A stretch of 64,000 bases of DNA from Cheiracanthium punctorium (lineage: Eukaryota > Arthropoda > Arachnida > Araneae > Cheiracanthiidae), in NCBI GenBank assembly GCA_038373885.1, contig JAWZYV010013296.1, positions 1 through 64,000 of the forward strand. The letters are read 5' to 3'. Shown piece after piece: positions 23,345 to 33,512 of this stretch; within the stretch, counting starts at the first letter, position 1; each line of letters begins with the position of its first letter. The notes under the pieces are model-generated. The model did not search any database. It was not told the origin of the DNA and worked only from the letters and a program-made list of their open reading frames with translations. The position numbers and the translations under genes were made by a program.

Positions 23345-24474
23345 ACTCTTGACATTGAAACTCTAAATGCCGTTCATTCATCTTGCAATCTGAAAGCTCT
23401 CTGTTCGGAACTACCCCCTGCGTGTTTTATTAAGTCATGCATTCCAGCAAAGGTGGGCAACTTGCGAAAGTTTTGCACAGCTCTTTTCTTTGCATTGCAA
23501 CACAATTCCAAAAATACAAAAAAATGGTGTTTAAAAAATGACTTAGCATAGGAATGCAGCTTGTTTAGAGAACTGTGAAAGTTTTAGCTGGTAAGCTTCT
23601 CAGAAAAAGTTTGCGTATTTCTGCAATTGATCAAAAATTATCATTTCTTAGTTTGGCCCACCCCCTTACAAATGGGCGCTGAGGGTAGCTGCCCTAACTG
23701 CCTCTGTCTTAGTCAGGCTCTGATTTTTCCATCAAAATCTTAATACTGAAAATTTTCTCCATCACAATACTTCCTTTTGCTTAACTAAAAAGCCAAGTTC
23801 AAAAGTAAGCATCAGAAAGTAAGCATCATAAGCTTCAGAAATAAATAAGCATTTATAACCGCCCAGTGATATTATCTGTTTATTCAATAAAATCACAAAA
23901 ATCTGTTCACCATTATTAATTAATAGCATAAATTAATGTTTGGCATGCTAGCGCCATCTACATCTGTCATTCGCAACTACTACCAATTTGCCATTAATAA
24001 TAATTATTATTATTATTATTATTATTATTTACATTCTTTGACATATAAACTCTGTTTTATTTAAAAGAAGACGCTCAAAAGTTTTTATTGTGTGTACTTC
24101 GTTTGATAGTAAGACGAAGATGATTGACGATCGTGTGCATTTCTCAAAATCATGCCAGTTATCGACGAAGCAGGAGACCTTTGGCGAAATATCGGCAAAT
24201 TTGGCGCCAAAAGTAAGTTCTCACAAATAAATCCAGCTTGGTGATATCTAGCTTATTTGGCAAGAAACTGCCAAACATTAATGTTGTCCGATGAGAATTT
24301 TATATTCAAATCTAACGCTCTTACTAACCTTTACGTGCTGCAAAATGCAAACTGATTATTTAACGCATGCATTACGAACTAGCGATCTGGATCATCTAGT
24401 GATCCCCAAGAGAATCGAAAAGCTATTTTCGGGGGTTGGTGAGCAGGATACAGCGTGGTTGCCCTTACAACACG
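23345..24474. other. no gene seen; ATT microsatellite and a repeat fragment
   Basis: An ATT microsatellite occupies about 23997-24030. About 24170-24285 (GGCAAATTTGGCGCCAAAAG) resembles the 3' part of family B without ends. Nothing else recognised. Confidence 0.5.
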
Positions 24475-24881
24475 CGGTAGATACAGGCCTGAGAACAGAA
24501 GCTTTTGCGTTATCACTAGGTCTTCTAAGATGACGTCATCACAGTTTTATTTTCACAAATTAAAACTATTTAAAATTTCTGGTGAATGATACGAATTTTA
24601 GAAAATATCTTAATTTGAGATAAAAATTAAAATGCCTTTTTTATAAAAAATAATTTATTATGATCTATTTCTATATCATATTATATATTTAGGAATAGTT
24701 CAAATTTCCTATTTGTCGTAAAATATAATTGTCTATCTTAAATCATTAAAATGTTTTATGCGGGAGTAAATTCACCACAAACTACTTTGTGAAAATAAAT
24801 CTCTGAGGACGTCATTTTAGTGGACCGAGTGATGACGTAAAAGTTTCTGTTCTCAGGCATTGTATATCTAGGAGGTATTGG
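24475..24881 (+). mobile_element. MITE family H, copy 2
   Basis: Inverted ends with GCCTGAGAACAGAAGC (24487) and TTCTGTTCTCAGGC (24844), the inner CACTAAAATGACG-type blocks and an AT-rich centre match the copy at 14175-15115 without the nested MITE. About 400 bp. The outer left end is partly eroded. Confidence 0.7.
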
Positions 24882-25598
24882 TCCAGAGGCCCTTAGTTTT
24901 AATATCAAAGCCACTGTGAATGACAGTATACTGATTTTATATCATTTGACAGCAATCATCGCAAAGCTTAGTTAAAATTCAGTACTAGACTGTCGATCAA
25001 ATAGTAATCAGTTGGTACCAAGATTGCTGAAAAATATAAAGTTATTCACATCAAATATGTATAGTTTTTAATGTGCATTTACAAAATAAATATTACGAGG
25101 GTTGTAAATTAAATAGTGGCAATATGACTTAGAAATTTGCAGAAGAGCGGGTGTGCGCAAATAGGATATGGTAGCGGGGAGATGGCGCTGTTGTCGATGT
25201 GGTAGAGTCCAAAAAACAGTCGATTTAGTTAGAAGGTTTTTTACGAAGTTTTTTAATTACTTTATCGTTTAACACCAGTATTTTGAGTGATTTTTCAGTT
25301 TAGTTAGAAGGGTATTTCTTGTGTGGTGTTAAAGTGAAGAGCTTCGTTTTCATCGCTCTAAAGCATGTTTTCAAAAAGTGATCGGAGGTCGAGGCTTAAA
25401 ATAGAGGTTGCCCTTGCCAAAAAGGCAACAGAATATTACCGAGGATTACGGTAAGCCTGTGGCGAAAATGCATTACCGTATAGAACGGTTGCACGATGGA
25501 TTGTGGGGAGGGTGTGATTCTTACGCATGCGGTGCCAGCAGGACAAACCGTCAACGCAGACTGCTATTGCCGATTTCTGCAGCACAATCTGCGTCCGG

Positions 25599-25769
25599 CA
25601 GGGGCGTAGCCAAGGGAGGGGGGTTATGGGGGTCATAACCCCCCCCCATGTGGAATTTTTTGCCATACAAAATGTATATTCTTCACTGCATTGTCACACC
25701 CACGTATACATATATATGAGTTGTAGTAGTCGTAACCCCCCCCATGAAAAATTTCTGGCTACGCCCCTG
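25599..25769 (+). mobile_element. hAT-like MITE with exact 8 bp TSD
   Basis: Inverted ends CAGGGGCGTAGCCAAG and (from the right) CAGGGGCGTAGCCAGA; flanked by an exact GCGTCCGG duplication (25591-25598, 25770-25777). Runs of G and C lie inside. It is inserted in the mariner coding remnant. Confidence 0.85.
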
Positions 25770-25827
25770 GCGTCCGGCTATGTGGCGTAAAACTCCACGT
25801 TTATTGCAAAACAATCTCCCTGTCGTC

Positions 25828-26417
25828 CCAAGCAACGCAACAATGTTGTTTCAATGTGAACTTTCAATGTCGTTTCCACATGATTTTGCTCAGTTTTCTC
25901 CACATTGTTTCAGCATAGACATTGATATAATATTGAAATCCCATTGTGAGAGGAAAACATCACAAGACGAAAAAAAAAATTATGTCTTTCATGCAAAATT
26001 ATTAAAATCTTACAGAAATTTACGAAAAATAAAATTGTTGATAATTATTTACTTTAAAAAAATCATTTTTATTCGTATTCACTGCTGTAAAAATGTATCA
26101 TGACAATGCTATATTTTACTACAAATTAAAATGATGTTTTGAAGTAGATAATTATCAACAATTTTATTTTTCGTAAATTTCCGTATGATTTTAATAATTT
26201 TGGACGAAAGAAATAAAATCTTGTTTTTTTATTAGCTTTCCTCTTGTGATTTCACAATGTTGTTTCAATATTATATCAATGTCCATGCTGAAACAATGTG
26301 GAGAAAACTGAACAAAATCATGTGGAAACGACATTGAAAGTTCACATTGAAACAGCATTTTCTATGTTAGCATTTCACATTTAAACCTTATTGAAACAAC
26401 ATTGTTGTGTTGCTTGG
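25828..26417. mobile_element. large foldback element
   Basis: Outer ends CCAAGCAACGCAACAATG and CATTGTTGTGTTGCTTGG are inverted, and the arms continue for more than 200 bp to a centre near 26090 (inner arm pair around AAAATAAAATTGTTGATAAT). The right arm carries about 50 extra bases near 26360. No coding capacity and no clear target duplication. It lies in the mariner remnant. Confidence 0.72.
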
Positions 26418-26796
26418 AGTGTTGCATGGCAATGTTGGTTGAAATGTCGCAAACATTGTCACTCTCCTGTTGCAACGGCGGCAATGGAAAATCTTGGATC
26501 ATCATCCCTATTCACCTGACATGAGTCTTTGTGACTTCGATCTGTTTCCGAAGTTGAGAGAGCCCCCTCCGAGGCCGTCTATTTCATGACGCTGCAGCTG
26601 TACTCTACGCAATAGGGCGCTCCGTCGCTGACATCCAAAATCAACACCTTGCCATTGGTCACCAACGCCTTCCTGGAATTTGGCAAAACGTTCTAAACTT
26701 TGGTGGTGATTACATAGAAGGAATTTTATGTAATTGTAAGTTCATTAAAATTTTATTTATACCTCTGTTGCCATTACTTAATTTACAACCCATGTA

Positions 26797-27478
26797 TTTA
26801 TGCGTTTTTGAGAAAAGTGCAAAAGTTATAATAATTGTCATGAATAATTTCTACTCAAACTATAGTAATTAAAAGAAATTTAAAAACATGTGATTAGTAA
26901 TACTGACGAAGCACACGGCCAGCAATGAGCAATAAGGTCAAAGCAAAAAATGCATTTTCAGAAAAGGTATTTATACCTGAAGAAAGAACTAAGCGCATAG
27001 TTTTAAAATCAAACATTTTATTCTCGATTTCATACAGAGATAATGGAAGCATGGCTGTTCAATGAAAATTCAACAATTATCCAAACTTTACTAAGCATAA
27101 AAAATATTACTAATTAACTGCATAAATACATGCATTGCTTAAAAATAGTAAACTTGTGCTCTAAGATGCTCTTAAACGATTGTACGGATTTTATTCTTAT
27201 TTGCTGTTTTAAAGAACTCGTGTTACTATTTTAAAATATAAAAATGTAATTCTGTAGAACGATTTCAATTTCAACTTTGAGAAAGATGAAAACTGATTCA
27301 AATTACATTTTAACTGATTGCTGGATAAAATTCTGAAATCTGTAAAACTCCTATAAATTGGATTTCTTCTAACTAAAATTATTCATTTTAAACAGAAATT
27401 AAGTGAAGAGAACATAAGTAAAAACAAAAATCGGAAGATTAGGAATTCGAAAAGACAAATATAATACTATTAGATAAA
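26797..27478. other. AT-rich region downstream of the NACHT gene
   Basis: No coding region recognised. It probably contains the 3' UTR of the minus-strand gene. TTTATT (complement of AATAAA) occurs at several places, for example about 27018, so a specific polyadenylation site cannot be chosen. Confidence 0.45.
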
Positions 27479-30400
27479 CTAAATAATCCTATGCAGTCTC
27501 TTAAAAAACACAAAAATATGCCAAACAAACGCCTTTTTTAAATAACGACTTTCATTTCCTCCTAACCAGTATAAATTTATTAATTTGACTATCGATGATT
27601 CTACTGCAATTGAGGCATGATTTTCTTTTCTGCAATCGATTTTAATCCTTGTGAGTATTTTAATGACTTTATAGTATGCCTCCTGAGAAACGGAGAGAAT
27701 ATTCATGAGTTCAGAAAATTTATTCCTAAAAGAGCATAATACTTCCAGGGATACAGAAAATTTTTCTTCCTCATCAGTCCTTAGACGTGGGAAGAGATTA
27801 AGATATTCCTTCCTGAAAGTGTAGAATGCGTTTAGGAGTACAGAAAATTCCTCCATAAAAAAGACTAATCCATCTCGGCACATATCAACTGCTTCATCTA
27901 TCTCGGCGATTTCATGCTCGACACAATAAAAGTATTTTAATTTTCTAACTTGCATCGAAGGAATTTTTGATAGCGTTTGTGCATGATTAAATAAGACCTC
28001 CACCGCAAAGTTTTCATCTCTAAAGAGTTCAGAATATTTTTTCAACTCAATGCATGGATAATCTCTGATAGGAGATGCCAAGCTCCTATGCCAAGAGTTT
28101 AGTGTACTTTTCCTAATCACCGATGTATAGTCATTCATATAATCCAAAGGTGACATTTCCAAGTAATCTGTTTTTCCCAAATCAAGATCAGGAAAGATCA
28201 TCAAATGTCTCAGTATATTAAAATCGACCTCAACATCCCCCACAAGGCATTCAGCCACATAGTGCCAAACATTTCTGCCAAGAGCATCCATTACTTGCCT
28301 CCTCTGCGGATCGGAGATTATACTTCCAACAGCATCCCACTTTTTTGCTAAAAACGCGGAAAAGAGTTCGTCTTTAGCTAAATGATAAGTAAGGAAACGT
28401 CTAATGACTTCATTTTTCCTTTCAAAAATTTCTTTCTTTAAGAATTTCAATGTAGTCTCATACATCACATTATTTTGTTTTTGATGTAATCGGCAAGCCA
28501 GGAACTTTGCAACGTAATACTCTGCGAATGTCCTGTGAATGAAAACTGGTTCGTTATTGATAATCTGTGCTATCCCTATACTATTTATTTTTAGCTCGTC
28601 TTTTTTAGAGAGAGGTATCTCACAGTTGAAATCACTCGCGTATTCAGGAAATAATGTTTTAAATGCAACGATTCTGTGCTTTTTCGTGAGAGCTTTTGAG
28701 AACCAATCTTCTTCTATATCGTCATCTAAATCAATATTTTCAGCTCCTATTTTTTTGAAATATTCTCTATATTTAGCATATACAAAACGATTGTACAACT
28801 GAAGAATGTTAAAGTTTTCAGGGAAACAGCATTCCGGATCGTCCGTAAACGTTTTGTCTTTTATTGATTTACGAAACACTTCGGCAACCATCCTCATCTG
28901 CAACGGGATGCCCATGAATTCTCGCTCGTTATCCCCAATGGATTCAGAAATGTAATCTAACACACTCTTGACGATATTCTGCACGCATGCTTCTTCCGTG
29001 CCAGGAGGAAAATCTTCTTTCCAAAATTTCTGTAAAAGCTCTTCTTGATCTTTCCGAAATAAAGGCTTAAAAGAGTACGCAAGAGTTGAGAAGTTATCCT
29101 CCAATGCATTCTTAAGATGAAATCTTGTAGATATGAATACTCTATGAACTTTAGTATCTCGTAGTAAAATCTTGAGCAATCCTACGATGTTCTCTTGACC
29201 GCTGGACGAAATCTCATCAAAACCATCCAACAGAAAAACTATGTCACCAGATTCAAGAAGACGAGATTCCATTAATTTTTTCGTGAGTTCGGAATCATTA
29301 CTGAAAAATAAGTTAATAATATCAAGGGCGCTTTTAAACTGTTTTTCTTCATTTAGTTCTTTTTTATACTCTATAAGATTTATTCGAGCAAGAAACTGGG
29401 AGTGATTGATATTGCTATCCAACCACGTCTTTTCCAAATGCGTGAATCCCGTAGTTTTGCCCATTCCTGGTTCAGCAGCGATAACAACCAACTTTTCTTC
29501 AAAACTATTTACGTCATCGAAATTTACTAATTTAAATGAATTGTTTTCAATTGAATATTCATCTTCTTTCAAAGCGTGTTTTTTATTCTCTATATGCTTT
29601 CGAAGCACATCAAAAGATTTAGCATAAGATTTTTTCCAAATCAAATCATTGCCTTTCATCTCAAGCCAATGAATATTACAATCTTTATGTTTTCTGTAAA
29701 GAATTTCAAAATCATTGCTTTCATCTAATATTGCAATCCGATCAGTACAATCATTTTCAGGACCTTTTAGAAGTTTCATATGTCTGCTTCCATTAGCTAT
29801 TAATCTAGAAATATCCTTTTTACATGAGTTGCTTACTGCCAGTAATGTATTCGATGCAGTTAATTCCTCATCCCATAAGATCTCAGTTTCTACTTTCACT
29901 TTCTGAACAACTTGACGATCGATGTAATGATTTTCTGCTATGCCAAACCCAGAAATTTTCTTTCCAATTTTAATAAGCTTGCTTTGGTAAAGATCAACTA
30001 TTGTTTCAGGGCTGATAATATTGCATAGATTACTACAACCTTTTACTACATTGCTAAAAGAAACTTTTTTGCCTTGTAAGAGCACGGTTCTATCCAGAAG
30101 TTTTTTCTGAAACTCTGTATTCAGATCATCAAAAGACACTTCGCTTTCTTCTTTTCGATAAATCGACTTACAATTCAAGAAATTTTCTATTACAAAACTG
30201 CTTACATCACTTTCTTTTTTTGTAATTAAAATAATTTTCAATTTATATCCCTTGCAAATATCGCTTTCTTGCAACATTTCAAACAAGCTACAAAGGAAAC
30301 TTTTCACTGTGCTGTTCAAGATATCATCACATTCTATGCATAACATGTAATCAATATGAAGTTTTTTCAGGTAACTGATAAATACATCATATCCTAAATC

Positions 30401-31567
30401 GAAAATTCGGCTTAAATTAAAAAAAATATGCTTCTTTTCATAAGTAGGAAAATCCTTGCATATGATTTTAAAAGTCTCGTATGTCCTTTCAGTCTCAAAT
30501 GTTGTACAGGAGTTAACTAAATGCAAAATTTTCCTATCTACATCTTCTAGGAAAGATTTCAGACCCAAAGAGTCTTCCTTCAATTTTAAAAAATTTCTAA
30601 ATGATTTTAAGTAAGACTCCGAAAGTTTGTTATAATACTTTCCTGATGCTTCGCTGGGAAGACCTTTAAAAGCCTTAGTTACGTTTCGTTGTATCTCCGG
30701 AAAAAGATGAAGCATGTTTTTTATGTATGATATGTGTTCTCGTACATTTACAGAATATATAATTCCATTTTCTATTTTGCATGCTTCCAGTGCATCCATT
30801 ACACTGCTTAGAAGCTTTTCGTCTTTTTCGAATACACTGAAAACTTCTTTTAAATTAACTATCACATGTAAGTGTTTATCATATTCCTCTAAAATCTTAT
30901 ACTGTTCTAAGAATTTGAGCTCACAGTTTTTGAAAACATTCAGTGTATGGGTATTGCTGTAATTTTCATCTACATATTCTGTTTTATAGCGGATATGACT
31001 TCCAATGGCTCCTGAGCTGGAAGCCTGTACTGTATCGTAGTTGTTTGTTCCGTTGGCTACTTTGAGAAAATTGTCCAGCTCGTGGGTGAGGTCTTTGTAC
31101 CACTTCGGTAAATTGTACAAACCAGAAATAATCTGTATTCCTCCACACATAGATCCAAATAATAGACACTCCAGTACACTTGTGGCATTTACCATTCCAA
31201 ACACTTGGGTATAAAGTTTTTGAAAGAATCCTAATTTATCCATTCCACCTTGGATAAGCTTATTTTTGAATGCTTCTTTTTCCGATCCGGATATTAGCAA
31301 TGGCCAATCTGTTACTTTTTGAATTCTTAAACTTCCATTATCATCCAAAACGTCACCAGTTTTATTACAGAAGACCCTTTTAATATTTTTCATTTTATGC
31401 ATAATGTGAGTATAAACTACTGCATGCGTTTCCACACTGAGTTCTTTGACACTACCCAGAATCTTTTGAAAAAAAAAGTCTTGTTCCTTAGACTCTCCAA
31501 GTGAGCTTTGTCTTCCTCTGTTAAAGGGATAAATAGCCGATAAACATCTCCTACCTGAAGGTTGCAT
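27479..31567 (-). CDS. NACHT NTPase and helical C-terminal part of a lipase-NACHT protein
   Basis: The open frame spans 1362 codons, but its first ~25 residues are probably an artefact: the real protein enters this frame near 31480-31495 from the segment at 31480-31650. The N-terminal ~650 residues are acidic and helical with no named domain. A clear STAND/NACHT NTPase follows: Walker A EPGMGKTT at about residues 699-706 and Walker B FLLDGFDE at about 778-785. The next ~300 residues are helical, as in NACHT winged-helix and arc regions. Around 1090-1140, DALGRNVWHYVAEC and YLEMSPLDYM resemble one or two degenerate ankyrin repeats. No membrane segment is obvious. From memory, arthropod proteins with a lipase-like N-terminus joined to NACHT and ankyrins exist; none has a function I can name. 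STAND ATPases act as ligand-triggered switches, so a sensor role is plausible but inferred. Confidence 0.85.
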   Translation of the reverse strand: MQPSGRRCLSAIYPFNRGRQSSLGESKEQDFFFQKILGSVKELSVETHAVVYTHIMHKMKNIKRVFCNKTGDVLDDNGSLRIQKVTDWPLLISGSEKEAFKNKLIQGGMDKLGFFQKLYTQVFGMVNATSVLECLLFGSMCGGIQIISGLYNLPKWYKDLTHELDNFLKVANGTNNYDTVQASSSGAIGSHIRYKTEYVDENYSNTHTLNVFKNCELKFLEQYKILEEYDKHLHVIVNLKEVFSVFEKDEKLLSSVMDALEACKIENGIIYSVNVREHISYIKNMLHLFPEIQRNVTKAFKGLPSEASGKYYNKLSESYLKSFRNFLKLKEDSLGLKSFLEDVDRKILHLVNSCTTFETERTYETFKIICKDFPTYEKKHIFFNLSRIFDLGYDVFISYLKKLHIDYMLCIECDDILNSTVKSFLCSLFEMLQESDICKGYKLKIILITKKESDVSSFVIENFLNCKSIYRKEESEVSFDDLNTEFQKKLLDRTVLLQGKKVSFSNVVKGCSNLCNIISPETIVDLYQSKLIKIGKKISGFGIAENHYIDRQVVQKVKVETEILWDEELTASNTLLAVSNSCKKDISRLIANGSRHMKLLKGPENDCTDRIAILDESNDFEILYRKHKDCNIHWLEMKGNDLIWKKSYAKSFDVLRKHIENKKHALKEDEYSIENNSFKLVNFDDVNSFEEKLVVIAAEPGMGKTTGFTHLEKTWLDSNINHSQFLARINLIEYKKELNEEKQFKSALDIINLFFSNDSELTKKLMESRLLESGDIVFLLDGFDEISSSGQENIVGLLKILLRDTKVHRVFISTRFHLKNALEDNFSTLAYSFKPLFRKDQEELLQKFWKEDFPPGTEEACVQNIVKSVLDYISESIGDNEREFMGIPLQMRMVAEVFRKSIKDKTFTDDPECCFPENFNILQLYNRFVYAKYREYFKKIGAENIDLDDDIEEDWFSKALTKKHRIVAFKTLFPEYASDFNCEIPLSKKDELKINSIGIAQIINNEPVFIHRTFAEYYVAKFLACRLHQKQNNVMYETTLKFLKKEIFERKNEVIRRFLTYHLAKDELFSAFLAKKWDAVGSIISDPQRRQVMDALGRNVWHYVAECLVGDVEVDFNILRHLMIFPDLDLGKTDYLEMSPLDYMNDYTSVIRKSTLNSWHRSLASPIRDYPCIELKKYSELFRDENFAVEVLFNHAQTLSKIPSMQVRKLKYFYCVEHEIAEIDEAVDMCRDGLVFFMEEFSVLLNAFYTFRKEYLNLFPRLRTDEEEKFSVSLEVLCSFRNKFSELMNILSVSQEAYYKVIKILTRIKIDCRKENHASIAVESSIVKLINLYWLGGNESRYLKKAFVWHIFVFFKRLHRII

Positions 31568-31650
31568 GCATTTATCAAGTGTGGCGCAGATAAATAATTA
31601 TTTATGTCCAGAGGAGAGATGGTTCTTCCATTTCCATAGCGTCTCATCAA
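31480..31650 (-). CDS. bridging segment of the lipase-NACHT protein, in a third frame
   Basis: From TTG at 31650 the frame reads RRYGNGRTISPLDINNYL and then SAPHLINACNLQVGDVYRLF, the natural continuation of the lipase-like domain. It runs on as IPLTEEDKAHLESL before the protein continues in the frame of the NACHT part. Two frameshifts therefore lie near 31650 and near 31480-31495, each a net loss of one base (or gain of two). The second lies at or just upstream (on the minus strand) of an A-run at 31470-31477, where a sequencing error is easy. Either the gene is a young pseudogene or the assembly has small errors. Confidence 0.75.
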
Positions 31651-32438
31651 TTTCGAATGCGTTCCAACATTCTTTTACTGCCGGGACCGTCAAATATGAC
31701 TGTACTTGAGTGGTACCCACTGTCTTCAAATTGGGGATTTGAAACGAAGCAATCGTCATTTCTGTGCAAGAATTTGGCAGAAAAAGCAGTGATGCAAGCC
31801 AGCCACGCGCCCAACGAATGCCCTGTGAAGAACAACTGTATGTTGGACCCTTTATCACCATTGATTTCCGAGAGCACGCGGATGATTTCATCCGTAAACG
31901 TCACTGCCGAGTCAATCTGAGAAACGTGCTCGTTCAGGAATACGCCGTAAATATCATTGTACACACCTTCTTTATTCTTTGTCCCACAATGAGCTATAAT
32001 CACTTGCTGCGTGTCTGGATTCCAGTATGCCGCCCCGCAATAGCCGTTCACGCTTGCGGAAGTCCTCTCGGTGGAGCAAGGGTCGTGCGCAACACGAAGT
32101 AATTTCCAATTGCCTATGCCCGTGTGCACGATCTGGCCATGCAGATCTCGACCATCTTCATCTTTGTACAGCTTCTCATCATCTGCATACAGTCCTTCGG
32201 AAATTGTTGCGAACACATAATTGTTGGGCAAAGAAATTCTCTTCTGCATGATCTCATTCATTTTCTCAAGCTTCTCTTCCAAAGTGGTGAGGGGTTTAAC
32301 GGAATCTGTTATTATTCTTTTGAACTCTTCCTTTTTATTGCTGAATTTCAGTTTCGTATCGACTTTTAATTCTTTAGATAAGATCGTAAGATCACTATTT
32401 TGATCCCCAGAAGACATCTGACTCTCCCACTGTTCCAT
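31647..32438 (-). CDS. lipase-like (class 3 type) N-terminal domain of the lipase-NACHT protein
   Basis: ATG at 32438 opens 263 codons (MEQWESQMSSGDQ...) that stop with TGA at 31647. Residues ~90-260 resemble a class 3 lipase alpha/beta-hydrolase: GYCGAAYWNPDTQQVIIAHC, then the nucleophile elbow FFTGHSLGAWLA with Ser about residue 208, then VIFDGPGSKRMLERI. The catalytic Asp and His cannot be assigned safely. No signal peptide, so it is probably cytoplasmic. The downstream frames carry the rest of the same protein. A hydrolase fused to a NACHT ATPase parallels bacterial and fungal STAND proteins that have enzymatic effector domains. The start is supported because the region upstream has no in-frame continuation and because promoter-like sequence precedes it. 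Confidence 0.8.
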   Translation of the reverse strand: MEQWESQMSSGDQNSDLTILSKELKVDTKLKFSNKKEEFKRIITDSVKPLTTLEEKLEKMNEIMQKRISLPNNYVFATISEGLYADDEKLYKDEDGRDLHGQIVHTGIGNWKLLRVAHDPCSTERTSASVNGYCGAAYWNPDTQQVIIAHCGTKNKEGVYNDIYGVFLNEHVSQIDSAVTFTDEIIRVLSEINGDKGSNIQLFFTGHSLGAWLACITAFSAKFLHRNDDCFVSNPQFEDSGYHSSTVIFDGPGSKRMLERIRN

Positions 32439-33035
32439 TGTTATTTGTGATCAGTGCTCTAAAGTACGTGTACTAATACTTCGTTACTATCTTTTAATCA
32501 TCCATGTAAATAAAAAGATATTGCTTTATATTTAATATTATCTCGAACCATAAAACACAGCATGCATCACACACTGTGATTATTAGTCCGTGTTTGTGCT
32601 ACACGCATAAAAGCTGAACATCATGGACGTCAATTTTACTGTATAATTTTTAGTTGATTTAGCTGAAAATGATGATTTTAGCTGAAAAGGGTGAAATATA
32701 AGGTTCCGTATCGACTTTTAATTCTTTCGATAAGATCGGAAGATCACTATTTTGATCCCCCGAAGACATCTGACTCTCCCATTGTTCAATTGTTTTGGTG
32801 TTCAGTGCTCAAACGTACATGTACTAGTACTTCGTTACTATCTTTAAATGATAAATGTAAAAAAAAAAGATATTGCTTTTTATTTAAAATTATCTCGAGT
32901 CATAAAACACAGCATGAGACAAACACTGGGATTATCAGTCCGTGTTTGTACTGCACGCATAAAAGCTGAACATCGTTGACTTATATTTTACTGTATAATT
33001 TTTAGATGATTTAGCTGCGTCTTCAATGGAGCAGT
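32355..33035 (-). repeat. tandem duplication of the gene's 5' end
   Basis: About 32355-32690 and about 32708-33035 are direct copies. Both contain the 5' coding start (GAGAGTCAGATGTCTTC) and upstream blocks such as ACTAGTACTTCGTTACTATC-like and AGCTTTTATGCG-like sequence. In the upstream copy the start codon is ATT instead of ATG, its TATA-like block is changed, and its frame leaves the gene after ~33 codons. The upstream copy is a non-coding relic, or spare regulatory sequence. Confidence 0.75.
32439..32540 (-). promoter_or_regulatory. probable promoter of the lipase-NACHT gene
   Basis: On the minus strand a TATAAA (complement at 32525-32530) lies about 87 bases before the ATG at 32438, in a TATTAAATATAAAGC context. 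The ATG context AATAACAATGG has purines at -3 and +4. No initiator can be proven. Confidence 0.4.
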
Positions 33036-33508
33036 TCAACATTGCATAAAACAGGTGAAATATAAGGTTCCTTCTAATAATCAAATCATCCATGCAGAAG
33101 TTCGAAGCTTCTAAAGTGAGGGTTGGAAATTGAGGCAGTGCTTCTTTTATACTGCTAAATAAACTCATAAATTCATGCTACTTTCGCGTGAAAATAGGGT
33201 AAAGATATTAATGGAAAAGTTTGTCGATGGAAAACATTGTCTTTCGAAGTAATATATACTATAGGTGCATTGAAATAAACTTTTTCGTGTATAATCACGC
33301 AACACGCACATGAATTGAGTGAGATTGATGGGAGCAGTATATGATGTTTGGATGTGTTATTTCTTTAAGAGAATTCAGTCAACTTTTCTCAGTAGAACAG
33401 TACTTCTACGCTGGCAGACGTTGTTTCAGCTTCAAACACAAACCTGAAACAAAAAAGGAAAATAAAAAAAACTAAAACAGTAAAGACAAATCATTCAAAT
33501 ACCATCAG
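33036..33508. other. no gene seen
   Basis: AT-rich sequence between the duplicated promoter and the family I repeat. No coding region or motif is convincing. Confidence 0.45.
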
Positions 33509-33512
33509 TTAA

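Larger units (their letters stand above)
25096..26794 (+). mobile_element. dead mariner element with two nested insertions
   Basis: Flanked by TA, with inverted ends GGGTTGTAAATTAAATAGTGG (left, from 25099) and its near complement at 26764-26791. Remains of a mariner transposase can be read in pieces: a segment ending GWAVILTHAV-like around 25500, and HHPYSPDMSLCDFDLFPKL from about 26500, the conserved third catalytic region (D in the CDFDLF block). The reading frame is broken by stops, by the hAT-like MITE at 25599 and by the foldback at 25828. Confidence 0.75.

Noticed and set aside
28539..30962. Plus-strand open frames within the NACHT gene
   Set aside because: They are antisense shadows of the long minus-strand coding region and show no domain.
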